Source: Planctomycetaceae bacterium
GTDB taxonomy: Bacteria > Planctomycetota > Planctomycetia > Pirellulales > Thermoguttaceae
Direction: 5' to 3'
DNA length: 35,226 nt
NCBI GenBank assembly: GCA_012719125.1
Contig: JAAYAY010000160.1
Span: forward strand, 1-35,226
A model generated the notes under the pieces. It did not search any database. It was not told where the DNA came from and was given only the letters and a program-made list of their open reading frames with translations. The position numbers were made by a program, and so were the translations under genes. Positions 32,268-35,226 of the stretch are shown here, in pieces; the stretch's first letter is position 1; each line of letters starts with the position of its first letter.

Positions 32268-32483
32268 CTTTGACGGTTGCAGGGGCCGGATACGTTTGCC
32301 GCGAAACGGGTCTCACATCCCAAACACACGGCAAGCGACCGGCCCCGGCCGCCAGACGACGCTGAGTTAGAATCTGGGCACTCCAGGGGTGGGAATGTTA
32401 TGCTGCCGGATGCAAGCCCGGTGCAAGCCTTTTCGATCCCTGTGGGTATCCGATCGTCCGATTGGCGAAACATTCAGCATTGA

Positions 32484-32839
32484 AATGGAGTTGATACCCG
32501 ATCTGAATTCGCACCGGTTCGCTGGTTTTCCAGGTCGTTTCGCGAACTCGCAGCGCTTGCTGCTAGGGAATCGGTCGGTGGAGTTGTTGGCGCCCTGCTG
32601 CCCGGCGACTTCGGCGTCGCCGCCGATGTCGTCTCGGCAACGATCAAGCTGGGGTTTATCGGTGGGTCTCCTCGCTCAAGAGACAATCGACCGACCTGCG
32701 TTTCTTCCCGGTCGACATCTGGGCCCAAATAGCCTTCAGGTTTCTCGACACGCACAACTACTTGTGGTCACCATTCACCGCGAATACAAGCTCAAACGCA
32801 GCCATTGTCCCCGGCCTGACACTCATTACCGGTAGTTGA
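32484..32839 (+). pseudogene. Frameshifted gene remnant
   Basis: From 32484 one frame reads as protein ('WFSRSFRELAALAARES', 'LPGDFGVAADVVSATIKLGF') up to about 32660. The next frame then continues ('VSSLKRQSTDLRFFPVDIWA', 'FLDTHNYLWSPFTANTSSN') to a TGA at 32837-32839. Joining the two near 32655-32665 gives one continuous ~115-residue sequence with good codon character. No start codon or ribosome site is visible, so it is probably the 3' part of a dead gene. Family not recognised. The remaining bases of 32268-32851 hold nothing else identifiable. Confidence 0.45.
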
Positions 32840-32851
32840 TCGGAGCATGAC

Positions 32852-33088
32852 CGCTAGCGGTAGCGGGTTCCGTTTCTTTTGTTTTCCTCGAGAGGAGGCA
32901 GAGCGATGGCGATAGTAGAAGTCCCAAGACACGCAGTCCCGCAGATTGAACGAGAGGGACCGGCGTGGCCACAGTCTGTGGAAATGGGAAAGGACGTGAC
33001 TCGTCTGAAGAGCGAAGAACAGATCCGGCTCAATCAGCGTAACGCGCAAGAACTTGCGAGACGGCGAGCTGTGCAGAATTTGGATTGA
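32852..33088 (+). repeat. Right arm of inverted duplication
   Basis: The counterpart of 31314-31550, same length, opposite orientation. Coding and upstream bases both align without gaps; base identity is clearly lower than protein-level similarity would need for a very recent copy, so the duplication is not new. Confidence 0.8.
32906..33088 (+). CDS. 60-residue conserved small protein, copy 2
   Basis: ATG 32906 with GAGGAGGCAGAGCG upstream. Starts Met-Ala-Ile-Val-Glu-Val-Pro like copy 1, shares 'SVEMGKDVTRL' and ends 'AVQNLD'. Equal length, no frameshift, many synonymous and conservative changes: both copies appear to have stayed under selection. A hairpin follows the stop, and then a remnant of the deacetylase tail instead of the complete enzyme gene. 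Function unknown. Confidence 0.7.
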   Translation: MAIVEVPRHAVPQIEREGPAWPQSVEMGKDVTRLKSEEQIRLNQRNAQELARRRAVQNLD

Positions 33089-33107
33089 TGCCAGAGGGGT
33101 CTGCGGC

Positions 33108-33138
33108 GAGCCGGCCGGGACCGTATTTCGGCCGGCTC
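33108..33138. terminator. Hairpin after small-protein copy 2
   Basis: GAGCCGGCCG (33108-33117) and CGGCCGGCTC (33129-33138) form a perfect ten-base stem with an 11-base loop, 19 bases after the stop codon. No T-run follows, so it is terminator-like rather than a classic intrinsic terminator. It could also protect the 3' end of the transcript. Confidence 0.4.
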
Positions 33139-33149
33139 CGTCGCGGCGG

Positions 33150-33293
33150 CGGAAATCCCTGGTTCCGGCGGGGCTGATCCTGCCCGTCTCGCACCAGGGG
33201 GCCGCATCCGTGAGTTTGGTGTCCTCAGGTTCCTCCCGGCCTGGTGGTAACGGTCGCCCCATTACCAGTTGCCCTTTCGTGGCCGGCGACTGA
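33150..33293 (+). pseudogene. Remnant of a PIG-L/LmbE deacetylase 3' end
   Basis: The frame ending at TGA 33291-33293 encodes 'LVPAGLILPV' and later 'SSRPGGNGRPITSC'. It aligns without gaps over 37 residues with the tail of the deacetylase at 30272-31048 ('LVPAGLSLAG', 'ASRPGGNGRPIISC'), at more than half identical residues. The catalytic domain is missing. Relative to the small gene it holds the same position and orientation as the intact enzyme does to copy 1, so about 0.7 kb of enzyme gene was deleted from this copy. Bases 33294-33508 contain two short hairpins (33292-33307 and 33312-33326) and no gene. Confidence 0.6.
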
Positions 33294-33508
33294 TCTGCAC
33301 TCAGATCGGTTGTGCGCTTTGCGCACTTCGTAATAGGCCAGAGCCAGATCCAGAGGCCGATCATCGCTTCACACCGCCATGTTCACGGCGAGGATAAGGG
33401 TCCGCGACGCCCGACGCGAGCGCTTACCTACGGCGGCGCGACAAGAAATACCCCCTCGATGGCGGCGCCCATCGGCATTGGGGGCTAAACAGCCGGCACC
33501 CCGGCGCG

Positions 33509-35226
33509 CTATCGTTGTACTTGCCGCGCGCTACGAGCCACGCGGAAACCGATATATTCGAATGTGTTGGCAGGCAAAACCCCGCTACGGGCCGCCGAGC
33601 GGCAGTACCTGGCGAGAAAGGTCGCGCTACCGCCGCGGCTTACCCACCCCTTCGTCTCTCTCAGGGCAGTCGGGTTCGTCATATTGATCCTGTACTTTGA
33701 ATCGCACCACTCCCAGACGTTCCCATGCATATCATGCAGACCCCAGGCATTGGCGCGCAGTTTGCCCACCGGATGTATTACACTGCCCGAGTTGTCAACG
33801 TACCACGCGTAATGCTTCAACTCCTCCATATCGTTGCCGAAGCAGTAAGCGCCAAACGTCCCTGCTCGACAGGCAAATTCCCACTCTGGCTCCGTGGGCA
33901 GCCGAAACCCCTCACCCAGCCACAGGCAATAGGCCCAAGCATCATACCAACTCACTTGAACAACTGGCTTATTCTGGCAGTTTTGCTCTGGCGGGCCACC
34001 GCTATGCGACTGTTCGAATAACTCATATTGACCATTCGTCACAGGATAACACGCCAACTCGAATGCGCCCTCAATCGAAGTATACCAAGGTCCCTCATCA
34101 CTGAATCGTTCCGGCTCGTCGGGTGGAGAGCCCACGCAGAATTTGAGGTCATCCGGCCCATGGTAATTCGGTGGAATCGGCCGGAACTCCGCCAGCAGTT
34201 CCCGAGCAACCTCCACTGTTTCTGTTAAGTCCTGGAATTCCTTCCAGTAGGATCGTAATACGTTCTGCCGGTAATGGTTCCACGTATCCACCCCGCCTGC
34301 CTGTCTGCTCGTGCGGGCCTTCTCCATCGTCCGCCAACTGCGATAGATCATCTCTGTCGGCCGGTAACCCCTCCTCCGATAAAGGGGCTTCATCGAGGCC
34401 ACCCAGCGCTCCTTGGCCCGGCCCGCAGACGGCATTTCTGTGGCGAACCGCCAGGTCCAGTAGAAGGGCACCGACGCCTCAACCTTAGGGTGATACACTC
34501 GCCGGCCCATCTTCCGGCTGTCGCCCTTCGAGGCAAACTTGGACAGCCACAAGCCCGCAAAGAACTCCTGAAGCGTCCGGTTCCGCCAGAACACCTGCTT
34601 CAGTCCCCATCCCTCCAGAAAGCCAAACTCGAGAAATTCGTTCGTCTGGCCGAGCAAGTCCAGCTTGGTCTGGAAATCGTCATAGCGCCATTTCGTGTTC
34701 CCGGCCTGACGCTGCCAGAGGCGATCCTTGAAGTCCGTGAACTCACCCTCGGGCACTCCCTCAAAATTTCCCGCCAGGGTCATCTCGAAGGCCATCGCCC
34801 CCAGCAGCCACAACGCATCGTCTGCGACGAACCGGTCGGCCGACGCGTCCCGGTCCACATGGGGCGACTTGTAGAGCATCTGCAGCACCAACTTCCAGTA
34901 GACATCGCTGGCCGTACCCAGATCCTGTAGCTGCTCGGGAGCCATGGCCCGGATCACTTCCAGAGAACGGGGAATCGAGAGGATCTCCACTTCCAGGTGC
35001 TTGAGGTGTTTTAGCCGATCCTCCCCCAGATACTGCTTGGTCTGCTCGGGCGTGAAGGGCTCCAGTTGGGCAAAACGCCAGTCCCGCTGGTCAAACAGAC
35101 CCCCCCAATAGCGGTCCACCGCGTGCGGGCGGCCGGCGATCACCACCCGGCACGAGCTGCCTTCCTGGCGGAGGAAATCGGCCAGCGCCGCGATCTTCGG
35201 GTTCTCCAGGCGGCCCTCGTAGCTCC
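33509..35226 (-). CDS. NACHT-SUMF1 protein, copy D (5' end missing)
   Basis: Minus-strand frame open to the right end of the contig; the ATG at 35146 is internal. It contains the end of NACHT, the helical region and a SUMF1 domain with 'CYPVTNGQYELF', 'YDAWAYCLWLGEGFRLPTEP', '[17 protein letters not shown]' and 'GFRVAR' near the C-terminus. The NACHT part is nearly identical to copies A and C. From about 34250 downward (the SUMF1 part) it diverges, most strongly between RGG and GFR (about 33540-33640). No paired FGE cysteines; one Cys remains in 'YCRSAAR'. The tail extends seven residues beyond the usual end. It is convergent with the small gene/deacetylase-remnant unit. Confidence 0.9.
   Translation of the reverse strand, partial: SYEGRLENPKIAALADFLRQEGSSCRVVIAGRPHAVDRYWGGLFDQRDWRFAQLEPFTPEQTKQYLGEDRLKHLKHLEVEILSIPRSLEVIRAMAPEQLQDLGTASDVYWKLVLQMLYKSPHVDRDASADRFVADDALWLLGAMAFEMTLAGNFEGVPEGEFTDFKDRLWQRQAGNTKWRYDDFQTKLDLLGQTNEFLEFGFLEGWGLKQVFWRNRTLQEFFAGLWLSKFASKGDSRKMGRRVYHPKVEASVPFYWTWRFATEMPSAGRAKERWVASMKPLYRRRGYRPTEMIYRSWRTMEKARTSRQAGGVDTWNHYRQNVLRSYWKEFQDLTETVEVARELLAEFRPIPPNYHGPDDLKFCVGSPPDEPERFSDEGPWYTSIEGAFELACYPVTNGQYELFEQSHSGGPPEQNCQNKPVVQVSWYDAWAYCLWLGEGFRLPTEPEWEFACRAGTFGAYCFGNDMEELKHYAWYVDNSGSVIHPVGKLRANAWGLHDMHGNVWEWCDSKYRINMTNPTALRETKGWVSRGGSATFLARYCRSAARSGVLPANTFEYIGFRVARSARQVQR
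35100..35226. repeat. Right terminal 127-bp inverted repeat (contig-end signature)
   Basis: Exact reverse complement of bases 1-127; see the left end. It lies within NACHT-SUMF1 copy D. Confidence 0.9.

Noticed and set aside
1-35226. Terminal inverted repeats of a transposon or linear replicon
   Set aside because: The repeat is inside coding sequence, is exactly 127 bases and continues as imperfect homology; no transposase is present. A contig break explains it.
1-35226. tRNA, rRNA, CRISPR array, integrase, transposase or reverse transcriptase genes
   Set aside because: None seen by eye in the translated frames or as regular repeats; tRNA detection without software is limited.

Overview
The window is a high-GC bacterial contig dense in ATP-binding NACHT proteins, SUMF1-type (formylglycine-generating-enzyme fold) modules, HEAT repeats, a RING-like protein and a pupylation cassette. 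That mix suggests Planctomycetota or a related PVC-type lineage. This is inferred from gene content; there is no rRNA or other marker gene to confirm it. The first 127 bases are the exact reverse complement of the last 127 bases, and both ends lie inside near-identical NACHT-SUMF1 genes. The sequence therefore looks like one assembly contig that broke at a repeated gene family, not an element with biological terminal repeats.

Region 1 (1-15.7 kb) is a conflict or immunity island. It starts with the 3' part of a NACHT-SUMF1 gene and a decayed HEAT fragment. A five-gene same-strand run follows (2524-11707): a HEAT-repeat protein with zinc-binding clusters, two or three genes of unknown function, and an 1105-residue protein joining a Lon-like (S16) protease domain to a NACHT NTPase and C-terminal HEAT-like repeats. 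A second module (12154-15703) pairs a stand-alone Lon-like protein with a NACHT-SUMF1 protein whose start overlaps it by 8 bases. In both modules a Lon-type protease is a plausible effector and the NACHT protein a plausible sensor or switch.

Region 2 (15.7-17.7 kb) is poorly conserved sequence with a doubtful ORF and an opposing remnant, followed by a small winged-helix regulator.

Region 3 (17759-27268) is the centrepiece: ten tightly packed, mostly overlapping genes combining two protein-tagging chemistries. The order is FHA-like/RING-like protein, E1-like ThiF protein, E2-like UBC protein, a tandem-domain unknown, a ubiquitin-like protein with a Gly-Gly followed by three residues, a JAMM (JAB/MPN) peptidase, a Mpa/ARC-type AAA ATPase, a Dop-like enzyme, a 62-residue Pup-like peptide ending Gly-Gly-Gln, and a PafA-like ligase. 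A complete ubiquitin-like pathway (tag, maturation protease, E1, E2, E3 candidate) and a complete pupylation pathway (tag, deamidase, ligase, unfoldase) are thus encoded in one apparent operon. No 20S proteasome subunit is present in the window.

Region 4 (27.3-35.2 kb) is a large imperfect mirror. A NACHT-SUMF1 gene (+), a PIG-L/LmbE deacetylase (-) and a 60-residue small protein (-) lie on one side. The small protein (+), a remnant of the deacetylase 3' end (+) and another NACHT-SUMF1 gene (-) lie on the other. A secreted protein and a frameshifted pseudogene sit in the middle. Three of the four NACHT-SUMF1 copies have nearly identical NACHT halves, but their SUMF1 ends differ sharply and in a way that resembles diversified ligand-binding modules.

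No tRNA, rRNA, CRISPR array, integrase or transposase was recognised.
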